IMG/VR virus record: IMGVR_UViG_3300028025_000793
Span: 1 to 39,572 of that record
Strand: one strand, 5' to 3'
DNA from: a virus
DNA length: 39,572 bases
The notes under the pieces: generated by a model
Seen by the model: the letters and a program-made list of their open reading frames with translations, nothing else
Told to the model about the DNA's origin: nothing
Database searches by the model: none
In this document: positions 30,189 to 38,171 of the stretch, one piece after another
Position numbering within the stretch: position 1 is the first letter of the stretch
Layout of the letters: every line of letters begins with the position of its first letter
Position numbers and translations under genes: made by a program

Positions 30189-30198
30189 GGAGATGGCA

Positions 30199-30336
30199 AT
30201 GAAAGAACCAAACCTAGATGAAGTTGGTGAAATCAATGATTACGCCAACATGCCTAAATTTGAATTACAACAAAGGGCCATTTTTGGAGACGAGAAGGCG
30301 GAACGCATTTATTTAGAGCGTTATGGCAAAGACTAA
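30199..30336 (+). CDS. 45-residue protein between MuF and protease genes
   Basis: ATG 30199 has AAGGAG six bases upstream (30193 is too close to it). Sequence 'MKEPNLDEVGEINDYANMPK', then 'FELQQRAIFGDEKAERIYLE' and 'RYGKD'. Charged, helical, no recognised family. It may assist capsid assembly. Confidence 0.55.
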   Translation: MKEPNLDEVGEINDYANMPKFELQQRAIFGDEKAERIYLERYGKD

Positions 30337-30374
30337 CTTGATACAGTATGCGGTAAGGCTTTGAAAGGATAATA

Positions 30375-32363
30375 ATGGCTGATGGATTTGTTCCGCCGCA
30401 AGAAGTGCGTAATAACGCAAAACGCGGATTAGAACTTAGAGCCAAACATAATCGCGGTGGTACGGAAGTTGGAGTTGCCCGCGCCCGCGACTTATCAAAC
30501 GGAAAAGCATTATCATTAGATACCTTAAAACGCATGAACTCTTATTTTGCTCGCCATGAAGTAGATAAAAAAGGTGAGGGTTGGGGCGTAGATGCTGGCA
30601 GAGCATGGGCAAAAAGAATTACTAATGAACAAGAAAACAAGGAGAAATCAATGGCTAGTAATCTAACAACCACCTCATACTTTAGTATTGAGAAGGCTGA
30701 CCGTAACGCAGACGGAACAATGACCGTTTACGGAAAGGCAACAGATGATTCATTAGACATTGATCAACAAATTTGTGATGGCGATTGGCTCAAGCGCGCA
30801 ATGCCTGCCTGGTTTAAATCAGGTGGAAACATTAGAGAACAACACAGCAACATTGCCGCAGGAGTAGCAAAAGAATATGAGGCTAAGGCTGATGGACATT
30901 ACATTGGCGTTTTGGTTGTAGATCCTGTTTCAGTTAAGAAAGTTGATGCTGGCGTACTTAAAGGTTTCTCAGTAGGTATCAAAAACCCACGCGTTGTACG
31001 CGATAGCAAAGCGGCAAATGGCCGTATTGTTGATGGTCAAATTGTTGAAGTAAGTTTAGTAGATCGCCCTGCCAACCCTAATTGCCAATTGGTTTTGGCT
31101 AAGTCTGTTGATGGTGAGAAAGACTTAGTTCAGGTAGAAGAATGGATTGAGAAGAAAGAGGGCGAAGAAGATTTTACGCAAGTAATTAAACCGCGTAAGG
31201 GTGAGCCTGCCGATAAAGAATTATATGCAGAGGTCATTCAAGCCGCTAAAGCAAAGTTTGATGTGTACCCATCTGCCTACGCTAATGCCTGGGTAGTCCG
31301 CGAATACAAAAAGCGTGGTGGCAAATACAAAGCAGAGAGTAAGAAAAAAGGTTTACAATCTGATAGTAATTCAACAAAGGAGCGCCCAGTGGGATCAGAA
31401 ACAATTGCTGTACCTGAGTCTATTTTTGGCGATCTTTTTAAGTTCGATAAAGGTGAGTACGAGCGCGCCCGTGAAGCGTTAGCAAATCTTATTTCTATTG
31501 AAGCGCAAGGAATGAAGGAAGGTCACAACGAACTTTCTTCTATCTCACATTTATTAGAAGCCGTAGCCCACCTCCATGCTTGGTATGAGGGCGAAGAAGC
31601 AGAAGGAGAAGTTATGGAAGAAACAGAAATTGAAATGGCAGTAAAGCCTGAAGAAAAAGAAATGATGCCTAAAAAAGGTGAGTCATTGTCAGAGTTCAAA
31701 GCCCGTTGCAAAGAAGCAGGCATGGCTGAAGGATACGCCGATAAAATGTATGGCAAATACATGGCCGCTGAAAAAGAAATAGAAGCAGATGACACAAAAG
31801 AAATGTGTCCTGAATGTAACAAGGCTATGAAAGAGTGCATGTGCGATAAATCCGCCGCCGCTACTGACATGGTGCCAACAGCGGAGACAGGTGCAAACCT
31901 AGATACTGCAACAATTGTTCCTCCATCAGATACACCTAAATCTGCGGAGGCAGAAGAAACACCAGTTGCAGAAGAAGAAGCAACTGAAGAAGTAAAAGAA
32001 GAAGAAGTTTCTGTTGATGAAAACTCAACAGATAAGTTAGAAGCCATAGTAGAAGAAGTGGTAGATAAAGCAACAAAGGCTCTCAAATCAGAGATTGCTA
32101 ACCTTGTGTCCGCAAAAGAGGCGGCAGAGGCTAAAGCAATAAGTTTGGAAACTGAGTTGGCAACCGCGAAATCTTTGGCTCTAGGTGGTGGCCCAAAGCG
32201 AACAGCAAGCCCAATAGATGTGAAAACAACTAATGACTTGCTAACTAAGGCCGCTGTTTACAAAGAAAAAGCAAGAGCAACAACCGACTCAACACTTGCT
32301 AAAGGTTACAAACAACTTGCAGATGAATTTCTTGCAAAGTATGAAGAAACCCTTAACAAGTAA
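30375..32363 (+). CDS. Prohead protease/scaffold polyprotein
   Basis: A 662-residue multi-domain protein. Residues 1-90: a domain with 'FVPPQEVRNNAKRGLELRAK', 'GVARARDLSNGKAL' and 'RMNSYFARHEVDKKGEGWG', seen also in other phage head proteins. 93-240: HK97-type prohead protease: 'NIREQHSNIA' (His157), 'VLKGFSVGI' (Ser199), 'IVEVSLVDRPANPNC'. 265-320: a 'KFDVYPSAYANAWVVREYKK' module. 340-662: very acidic scaffold-like coiled coil with a small 'CPECNKAMKECMC' Cys cluster. A good internal start (ATG 30651, AAGGAG six bases upstream) would yield protease-scaffold without the first domain. Confidence 0.8.
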   Translation: MADGFVPPQEVRNNAKRGLELRAKHNRGGTEVGVARARDLSNGKALSLDTLKRMNSYFARHEVDKKGEGWGVDAGRAWAKRITNEQENKEKSMASNLTTTSYFSIEKADRNADGTMTVYGKATDDSLDIDQQICDGDWLKRAMPAWFKSGGNIREQHSNIAAGVAKEYEAKADGHYIGVLVVDPVSVKKVDAGVLKGFSVGIKNPRVVRDSKAANGRIVDGQIVEVSLVDRPANPNCQLVLAKSVDGEKDLVQVEEWIEKKEGEEDFTQVIKPRKGEPADKELYAEVIQAAKAKFDVYPSAYANAWVVREYKKRGGKYKAESKKKGLQSDSNSTKERPVGSETIAVPESIFGDLFKFDKGEYERAREALANLISIEAQGMKEGHNELSSISHLLEAVAHLHAWYEGEEAEGEVMEETEIEMAVKPEEKEMMPKKGESLSEFKARCKEAGMAEGYADKMYGKYMAAEKEIEADDTKEMCPECNKAMKECMCDKSAAATDMVPTAETGANLDTATIVPPSDTPKSAEAEETPVAEEEATEEVKEEEVSVDENSTDKLEAIVEEVVDKATKALKSEIANLVSAKEAAEAKAISLETELATAKSLALGGGPKRTASPIDVKTTNDLLTKAAVYKEKARATTDSTLAKGYKQLADEFLAKYEETLNK

Positions 32364-32392
32364 TCCAACTTAATCTCTGAAAGGAAACACAA

Positions 32393-34078
32393 ATGGCATT
32401 AACGCCCCCAAAGGCAGCCGATCTATTCAGTGATGCATCTCCTAAAGAAGCCGCAGAACGCTTTGAGGAATACTCAAACGAACTCTCAAAGAGTCTTTCT
32501 AACGCTTCTCATGTACCAGGACAAGCACCACAAGCAGATCCACTTGCAACACTAGAAGCATTAGCCGCTAACAAATCACTCACAGGTGATGCAATGAACG
32601 GTCTTAACACCGCTCTAGCGGCACAACGCGTAGCAATGCAGGACATTCAGAAGGAAATCACACTTACTTCTCCATTGTCCACATCATTTGCCGCGTTTGA
32701 CTTGGAAGCACCTGCAAAGTTGCTTACACCACGCCCAACACCACTCCGCAACCGTATCCCACGCAAAAAAGGCGTTGGTACATCTCACCGTGTAAAGAGA
32801 ATTCTTGGTTACACAGGTACAGGAACAGGCGGACAAGGACAGATTTGGCCTGGAATTACAGAAAGCACACAGAATAACTTTGCAGGTGGCGGTGCTACCC
32901 CACTTGAGTTAATCCGTGGCCCACAGATTTCATACACCGCAGATGACTTAATTCTGCCTTACAACTCATACTCACTATCTGATCAGGTTTCATTTGATGC
33001 AAACTTCTCAGGTATGGGCTACCAGGATCTCCGCCAGTTGTCATCAACTTCTACTCTATACGCAACAATGCTTATGGAAGAACGCATGATGCTAATGGCT
33101 CGCGGTACTGCTTCAGGTTACTCAGGAGCGATTGCCGCTCCAACAGCACTTGTTGCATCATCTCCTGCGACAACAGGTACACAAACTGCACTAGCGGCAG
33201 GCGTTTACTACATCTACATCACCGCAGACGCAGGTATTTCGGCTAACGGTTTTGGTGAATCTATTGTCTCAGCCGTTGCATCAGAAACAGTTGCGGCAGG
33301 TGATGTTCTTTCTGTTTCCTTTACAGGTTCAGTTGGCGCACTTGGTTACAATGTGTATGTTGGAACTGCAACAGGAACAGCAAACTGTAAGTTACAGGGA
33401 ACAGTAAAGGGCGGAACAACTGTAATTATTCAGGGTGCATCTGCAACTAACCTTCCTGCAAACAACTTTGCATTTAGCACAAGTGGCCCTGCGGCCTCAC
33501 GCGCTAACGCAGATACATCTGCTTATGCAACTGGTTATGACGGAATTCTTCCAACAGTTCTAGGCCCTAACACTGGTTTCAACAACGCAATCAATGCGGC
33601 TTTCTCAACTGCTAACCCAGGTGTAGAATTCCAAACTGTTTTTGCTAACTTGTACCAAAATGTAAAGGCTGATCCTGATGTTGTACTTATGAACGGTAAT
33701 GATCGTAAGCAACTATCTGATGCGATCAAGAACGGTTCAACTGCTAACTATCGTCTAGTTATCAACCAACCAGGTGAGAGCGGAACTACATACGGTTCTA
33801 TCGTCACAGGACTTCAGAATGAAGTAACAGGAAAAGCAGTGGACATTATGGTTCACCCGTGGCTGAACTCAGGTGTAGCACCTGTTCTTTCATTCACATT
33901 GCCAATTCCTGATACACAGGTATCTGATGTATGGGCTAACTTCCTTGTGCAAGATTACATGGGTGTTCAGTGGCCAGTAACTCAGTTTACTTATGACTTC
34001 TCAACATACTTCCGCGGAACTTTCTTCTGCACCGCTCCTGCATGGAATGGCGCAGTTTCAGGAATTCAGACAGCGTAA
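32393..34078 (+). CDS. Major capsid protein (HK97 fold) with Ig-like insertion
   Basis: A 561-residue coat protein, longer than the common 300-400 because of an insert. Residues 1-95: assembly arm. About 95-245: 'AFDLEAPAKLLTPRPTPLRN', 'SDQVSFDANFSGMGYQDLRQ'. 246-365: an Ig/FN3-like beta domain rich in Ala, Thr, Val and Gly ('ALAAGVYYIYITADAGISAN', 'GALGYNVYVGTATGTANC'). 370-561: the P/A-domain with 'FANLYQNVKADPDVVLMNGN', 'VDIMVHPWLNSG' and 'VQWPVTQFTYDFSTYFRGTF'. Position after protease/scaffold and strong terminator downstream fit. Confidence 0.85.
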   Translation: MALTPPKAADLFSDASPKEAAERFEEYSNELSKSLSNASHVPGQAPQADPLATLEALAANKSLTGDAMNGLNTALAAQRVAMQDIQKEITLTSPLSTSFAAFDLEAPAKLLTPRPTPLRNRIPRKKGVGTSHRVKRILGYTGTGTGGQGQIWPGITESTQNNFAGGGATPLELIRGPQISYTADDLILPYNSYSLSDQVSFDANFSGMGYQDLRQLSSTSTLYATMLMEERMMLMARGTASGYSGAIAAPTALVASSPATTGTQTALAAGVYYIYITADAGISANGFGESIVSAVASETVAAGDVLSVSFTGSVGALGYNVYVGTATGTANCKLQGTVKGGTTVIIQGASATNLPANNFAFSTSGPAASRANADTSAYATGYDGILPTVLGPNTGFNNAINAAFSTANPGVEFQTVFANLYQNVKADPDVVLMNGNDRKQLSDAIKNGSTANYRLVINQPGESGTTYGSIVTGLQNEVTGKAVDIMVHPWLNSGVAPVLSFTLPIPDTQVSDVWANFLVQDYMGVQWPVTQFTYDFSTYFRGTFFCTAPAWNGAVSGIQTA

Positions 34079-34097
34079 GTTACAACTTAATAAGAAG

Positions 34098-34130
34098 GGA
34101 AGGGTGCGGTGTAAAAGCCGCACCCTTTCC
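34098..34130 (+). terminator. Terminator after major capsid gene
   Basis: AAGGGTGCGG (34100-34109) pairs with CCGCACCCTT (34118-34127) over an eight-base loop; a flanking GG/CC pair extends it across a one-base bulge. A T run is short (TTTCC), so it may be a partial terminator or 3' end stabiliser of the capsid mRNA. Confidence 0.65.
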
Positions 34131-34150
34131 TAATTAACTAGGAGGCAAAA

Positions 34151-34426
34151 ATGGCAAAATGGGTAGCACCCGACAGAGGTGTAAAAGAAACTGTTATTGG
34201 CGGACAAAGTTATTTCTCAGATCGCCAGGGTATTTACAATGTAGAAAACAAGGCACATCAAAAGGCAATGAAGGCTGAAGGTTTTTTTGAAGCGGCATTA
34301 AACCCTTATTCTGCTCAAGACAACATGCGCGGATTTAATTGCGTAGAATGTGGATTTGGTGGTTGGTTTCGCAAATGTGGGCGTTGCGGACATGAATCAC
34401 AAGACATACCGCGAGATGGAGAATAA
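34151..34426 (+). CDS. Small zinc-ribbon protein in head region
   Basis: A 91-residue protein with AGGAGG upstream. N-terminal beta/turn segment ('MAKWVAPDRGVKETVIGGQS') and helix, then 'FNCVECGFGGWFRKCGRCGH': two CxxC pairs forming a zinc ribbon near the end (residues about 65-80). Located between capsid and head-tail connector genes, it is probably a head accessory or connector protein. No enzymatic motif. Confidence 0.6.
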   Translation: MAKWVAPDRGVKETVIGGQSYFSDRQGIYNVENKAHQKAMKAEGFFEAALNPYSAQDNMRGFNCVECGFGGWFRKCGRCGHESQDIPRDGE

Positions 34427-34429
34427 ATA

Positions 34430-35323
34430 ATGGCCGTAGGTATCACGCCCGACATTGGCAATGAAAACCCATACATCAGTGTGGCTGAATACAAAAACGC
34501 ACCAACGGCAATTAACTATGACATGTTAGTTGTAGGCGGTAACGCGGCGGCTCAAGATGCTGAACTTTCAGAAGTTATTTTGCGCGCTTCTTCATATATG
34601 AATGAATACCTTAATCAAAATTTAGTGGCTACTCAGTACACAGAAACGCAACGCATACGCTATTCAGCATCAGGTGGATACTACGCACTTCACCCATATA
34701 ACTCTCCCGTGATCTCTCTTTCAAAATTTTATTATGGGGCAAACCCAAATCAATTAAATGAATTACAAGATTGCTCAACAGCATGGTTTGAAGGGCAACA
34801 AATTATTATTCCTGGCAATCAAATTGGTTGGAATTACACCTCTCAAGGCCCGCTTCAATTTGGTGGCTCTATTAGTCAAAGCAATTGGACATTTACAAAA
34901 TACACATATATTGCAGGGTTTGCTAACACAGAAATTGCGGTTGCTACGAATGTAGGCGCATCAACTTTAACAGTGGCTTACGGAACAGGTATTTTGCCAG
35001 GCGAGCAATATCGTATTTTTGATGGTCAAAGAACTGAGCGTGTAACAGTAGCAAGCAATTATGTCTATGGATCAACCACGGTTCCTCTTGTTGCCCCTAT
35101 GGTTTTTGCTCATGGTACAGATGCAACATTTAGCAATTTGCCAACTGTTTTAAAGCAAGCCTGTATTTTAATTACAACTGCATTTATCAAAATGCGCGGT
35201 GACGCTTCAACTACTATGGCTTACACAACCTCACCCGCAGGCAATGTTGCTGGCTCAATGCGCTATGGCAGTGACATAGCCGTTGCTTTAGACATGGTGA
35301 ACAAGTACCGCAGGATTAGATAA
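34430..35323 (+). CDS. Head-tail connector (adaptor) protein
   Basis: A 297-residue protein. N-terminal helical region 'AELSEVILRASSYMNEYLNQ' followed by a beta part 'YALHPYNSPVISLSKFYYG' and a long central segment with 'TTLVAYG'-like strands, ending in a helix 'AVALDMVNKYRRIR'. The N-terminal helix-rich and 'SPVI.L..FY.G' features are those of the adaptor (gp6/gp15-type) family that docks under the portal. Ends in TAATG with the next gene. Confidence 0.7.
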   Translation: MAVGITPDIGNENPYISVAEYKNAPTAINYDMLVVGGNAAAQDAELSEVILRASSYMNEYLNQNLVATQYTETQRIRYSASGGYYALHPYNSPVISLSKFYYGANPNQLNELQDCSTAWFEGQQIIIPGNQIGWNYTSQGPLQFGGSISQSNWTFTKYTYIAGFANTEIAVATNVGASTLTVAYGTGILPGEQYRIFDGQRTERVTVASNYVYGSTTVPLVAPMVFAHGTDATFSNLPTVLKQACILITTAFIKMRGDASTTMAYTTSPAGNVAGSMRYGSDIAVALDMVNKYRRIR

Positions 35324-35829
35324 TGACGGCTGTACCTACACTTACTGGCCGCAATGCGGTACGCCAAACGCTTTCATTGTTTTTGGCTAATCCTAAAATT
35401 CAGAATGTTAATCAGGTTTTTACATCTTTTCCTAAGATCATCAATTACCAGGTAAACGCTGAACCAGGGCAAGCCACAAGAGCGGCAATTGTTGTTTACA
35501 TTGCTGATGAGTTTGAAACCCGTTTAGCAATTGGTGGGGCAACTAATGGGTGGAAGCGTGTTGATTACACCGTAATTGTTCAAATTTTCTGCATTTCTTT
35601 TCACAGAGAGGCAGAAGATGTTATGACCGACTTTGACACAATCGTTGATAACATTAAAGAACGCTTGAGATCAGATCATAACTTTGGCGATCCAACAGGT
35701 AATTTAGTTTGGCAAGGTGCAGAGCCAGTTATTCAGGCCCGCTATGGGGAACCTAGCACTGAGAAAGAAGGCGTTACAGAAATCTTTGCTGAGATACAAT
35801 TTCCTGTAACACAGATGATCCAAGCATAA
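35323..35829 (+). CDS. Tail terminator-like / neck protein
   Basis: A 168-residue protein starting at the TAATG junction. It shows 'AVRQTLSLFLANPKIQNVNQ', 'RAAIVVYIADEFETRLAIGG', 'RVDYTVIVQIFCISF' and the ending 'TEIFAEIQFPVTQMIQA'. Size and alpha-beta-beta-alpha layout fit tail terminator proteins, which cap the tail tube and join it to the head. Assigned mainly by order between connector and major tail genes. Confidence 0.65.
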   Translation: MTAVPTLTGRNAVRQTLSLFLANPKIQNVNQVFTSFPKIINYQVNAEPGQATRAAIVVYIADEFETRLAIGGATNGWKRVDYTVIVQIFCISFHREAEDVMTDFDTIVDNIKERLRSDHNFGDPTGNLVWQGAEPVIQARYGEPSTEKEGVTEIFAEIQFPVTQMIQA

Positions 35830-35837
35830 GGAGCATG

Positions 35838-36047
35838 ATGAAATACAAATACAACGGAACTGATGAACGCGTGTTCCCTAGCATTGGGAAAACTGTAAAA
35901 CCTGGTGATGAGTTTGACGCACCTGAAGGATTTGTTGCCGCAAATGTAACAGTGGCAGGCGCAAAACCATCAGTTACAGAATCAACAGAACCAAAAGAAC
36001 CAACAACAACTATGTCTGCCGCGTCAGACAAGAAACTAGGAGCGTAA
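35838..36047 (+). CDS. Small head-tail region protein
   Basis: A 69-residue protein; ATG 35838 is preferred over 35835 because GGAG lies four bases before it. N-terminal SH3-like strand set ('YKYNGTDERVFPSIGKTVKP', 'GDEFDAPEGFVAANV'), then a Thr/Glu/Pro-rich tail. Small beta proteins of this type are usual just before the major tail gene. Role unknown. Confidence 0.55.
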   Translation: MKYKYNGTDERVFPSIGKTVKPGDEFDAPEGFVAANVTVAGAKPSVTESTEPKEPTTTMSAASDKKLGA

Positions 36048-36051
36048 AATA

Positions 36052-37038
36052 ATGTCTGTTCAACAATCCGTACGCTCGTACTTAGGTATTGCCAAAGAAG
36101 CAACCCGCGGTACGGCAGTAGCACCAACCGATTTTATACCAGTAATGAAAGATGCTTTAAAACCAGTAGATATTGTAGATCCGCTCTATGACACAGGATT
36201 ACGCGGCTCAAATGCATTAAATTACAACTACATTCCTGGCCGTACCCGTTCAACAGTAGATTTTGGTGGAGCAGTATTTGCAGACACCGTTGGATACGCC
36301 ATTGCAGGCGTTCTAGGATCTGTTGCAACAACAGGAGCATCAGCACCATTTACCCACACAATTTCATTATTCAACAGCCTTACATCTAATGTAGATGTTC
36401 AACCTATCTCATACACATTAACTGACTTCTATGCAGTAGATGTGCGCTCATACCCTGGTTGCCAGTTCTCAGACTTCTCATTGAAGTTCAACGCAGATGG
36501 CATGCTTGAATATGATGCTAAATCAACTGGTTTCCAATCAGAGTTAGTGGCAGATCCAACACCTACATTCTCAACAGTTTTGCCAACCCCTGTATGGCGC
36601 GGCACTGTTTCAATTGGTGGATCAGCCGTATCAACAGCCATGAGTGGCAACATTGATATGACACGCCCTGCAACACCTATTTATGGAATCTCAAACACAC
36701 AAGATCCATACCAGGTATTTCTAGGCCCACTAGAAGTAACAGGAAAAATTACTTTTGTTATGGAAGATGACTCACAGTTACTTAACTTCCTTAATAACTC
36801 ACAGCCTGCACTTGTCTTTAACTGGGCTTATGGCGCTGGCGCTTCTGCGGTACAAATTCAAGCAACTCTTACTAAGGGCGCTTACACCACTGGTGTAATT
36901 GAACGCGGTGAAGATTTTGTACAGGTAACAGTGGACATTAACGCACAAGCAAACACAACTGATGATGGCGCTTCAGGCGGTTTTGCACCTATCAAATGGG
37001 TACTACAAAACGCTAAGCCATCAGGCACATACGCATAA
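36052..37038 (+). CDS. Major tail protein
   Basis: A 328-residue tail tube protein. It begins 'QQSVRSYLGIAKEATRGTAV', with 'TRSTVDFGGAVFADTVGY' and later 'TLTDFYAVDVRSYPGCQFS', and 'VFLGPLEVTGKITFVMEDDS' strands followed by 'GVIERGEDFVQVTVDINAQA'. The first motif ('LGIAKE.T.GTAV.P') is typical for major tail proteins of siphophages with actinobacterial hosts. It is followed by a strong terminator and then the chaperone, the usual arrangement. Confidence 0.85.
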   Translation: MSVQQSVRSYLGIAKEATRGTAVAPTDFIPVMKDALKPVDIVDPLYDTGLRGSNALNYNYIPGRTRSTVDFGGAVFADTVGYAIAGVLGSVATTGASAPFTHTISLFNSLTSNVDVQPISYTLTDFYAVDVRSYPGCQFSDFSLKFNADGMLEYDAKSTGFQSELVADPTPTFSTVLPTPVWRGTVSIGGSAVSTAMSGNIDMTRPATPIYGISNTQDPYQVFLGPLEVTGKITFVMEDDSQLLNFLNNSQPALVFNWAYGAGASAVQIQATLTKGAYTTGVIERGEDFVQVTVDINAQANTTDDGASGGFAPIKWVLQNAKPSGTYA

Positions 37039-37047
37039 ACTAGATCA

Positions 37048-37107
37048 GAGCGGCGGTGTGGTTGAGGGCGATTGCCTTCCCGCTCTCCCACACCGCTTGC
37101 TCCTTTT
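37048..37107 (+). terminator. Terminator after major tail gene
   Basis: GCGGTGTGG (37053-37061) pairs with CCACACCGC (37088-37096); an outer GAGC/GCTC pair (37048-37051 with 37099-37102) extends it and CTTTT follows. A smaller hairpin may form within the loop. The adjacent gene has its own ribosome site. Confidence 0.7.
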
Positions 37108-37145
37108 AGGTATGATTTAGGAAGGCAAACTAATTAGGAGGCAAT

Positions 37146-37502
37146 ATGTCTAAAGAAGTAAAACTGCCATCAGGGGCAACGGTTGTATTAAAAGATCCAT
37201 CAACATTACGCGTTAAAGATCGCAAGAATGTTATGCGTACGGCAGATAACGCCATAGGTGGAGATCTAACAAAAGCACTTGCATTAGGTGATGCTCTTGT
37301 TGCCATGCTTGTTGAGTCATGGTCATTTGATTTAATTCCGCCATCAATCAAAATGGAATCATTAGATGAATTAACAATGGCCGATTATGACGCTTTGGTT
37401 GAGCATACAAAAGATGCACAAAAATACCTGTTCCCTAATTTGGCTGAAACGCCTGAAACGGAGAAAGACCCAAAAGCGCCTGGCGGGAACTCCAACGCCT
37501 AA
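37146..37502 (+). CDS. Tail assembly chaperone, short form (G-like)
   Basis: A 118-residue protein: 'MSKEVKLPSGATVVLKDPST', 'DRKNVMRTADNAIGGDLTKA', 'LADALVAMLV'-type helix and 'ESLDELTMADYDALVEHTKD'. This is the helical chaperone that binds the tape measure and recruits tail subunits. Located between the major tail and tape measure genes, preceded by AGGAGG. The upstream segment 'TEKDPKAPGGNSNA' is where the ribosome may slip (see frameshift site at 37469), giving the long form. Confidence 0.8.
   Translation: MSKEVKLPSGATVVLKDPSTLRVKDRKNVMRTADNAIGGDLTKALALGDALVAMLVESWSFDLIPPSIKMESLDELTMADYDALVEHTKDAQKYLFPNLAETPETEKDPKAPGGNSNA
37469..37475 (+). promoter_or_regulatory. Programmed -1 frameshift site (slippery heptamer CCCAAAA)
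   Basis: In the chaperone's frame the bases fall as C-CCA-AAA, a canonical X-XXY-YYZ heptamer, 27 bases before the stop at 37500. A small stem (GGCG/CGCC) lies just downstream. A -1 slip continues in the frame ending at 37696. Confidence 0.8.
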
Positions 37503-37696
37503 AATGGTTACTTCAGGGTAATGAAAGGCATGAGGCTTTTTCTTATCCTGATGAGCAATGGTATTACTATCAAATGGCAGAGCGGTTTGGTTGGACACCA
37601 CAACAGGTAGATGACCTACCCGCACAAACGGCGGATTGGTTAATAGCGATTGCTAGAACTGTTGATGAAGTAAAAACAGAAGGGTTGCGAGAATAA
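37475..37696 (+). CDS. Tail assembly chaperone, frameshift extension (T-like part)
   Basis: This -1 frame has no own start. After slipping at CCCAAAA the product continues 'SAWRELQRLKWLLQGNERHE', 'AFSYPDEQWYYYQMAERFGW' and 'TADWLIAIARTVDE', 73 residues, making a fusion of about 183 residues with 37146-37475. The 'W.ELQ.LK....G.E....SYPDE.WYYYQMAERFGWTP' pattern matches the T domain of long-form chaperones (G-T) in siphophages, which binds the tail tube subunit. Ends in TAATG with the next gene. Confidence 0.8.
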   Translation, partial: SAWRELQRLKWLLQGNERHEAFSYPDEQWYYYQMAERFGWTPQQVDDLPAQTADWLIAIARTVDEVKTEGLRE

Positions 37697-38169
37697 TGGC
37701 TGGCATTGTTATCAAAAACCTGACTGAAGTTCTCGCCGCTATAAATGGCTCCGCTGACAAAATTGCGCAAGGCGCGCAAATAGGAATCATGCGCGCTGGC
37801 CTTGCAGTAGAACGGCAAGCAAAATTAAACTTTCAAGGCACAAGAAGTTATGAAAAGCGTGTTAGCAAAAAAACTGGCAGACCTTACATAGTAACTAGCC
37901 CTAAAAAACATGTTGGCGGGTCAGGGCCTAACACTGTTACAGGCAATCTCAAGCGATCTATTAAAACTACTTTTGTAGTTGGTTTGGGAACCTATACCGC
38001 TGAAGTTGGGCCAACAATGATTTACGCCCGTCAGGTTGAAAAAGGCGGTGGCAACTGGCCATCAGGAGTAAAATATCCTTACTTAGAGCCTGCGGCTTTA
38101 ATGCTATTAAAAAATGGCACATTGACAAGAATTTTTGCTACTGCCGTTAAAGAGAAAATGGGGAGTTAA
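37696..38169 (+). CDS. HK97 gp10-like neck/tail-completion protein
   Basis: A 157-residue protein starting at TAATG. 'AQIGIMRAGLAVERQAKLNF', 'VTGNLKRSIKTTFVVGLGTY' with 'AEVGPTMIYARQVEKGG' and the basic 'YLEPAALMLLKN' end give the gp10 family layout: an N-terminal helix, 'TGNL..S' then beta strands with 'Y....E.G'. Such proteins close or complete the neck. Here the gene lies between chaperone and tape measure and not with the connectors, a less usual position. Confidence 0.7.
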   Translation: MAGIVIKNLTEVLAAINGSADKIAQGAQIGIMRAGLAVERQAKLNFQGTRSYEKRVSKKTGRPYIVTSPKKHVGGSGPNTVTGNLKRSIKTTFVVGLGTYTAEVGPTMIYARQVEKGGGNWPSGVKYPYLEPAALMLLKNGTLTRIFATAVKEKMGS

Positions 38170-38171
38170 TC

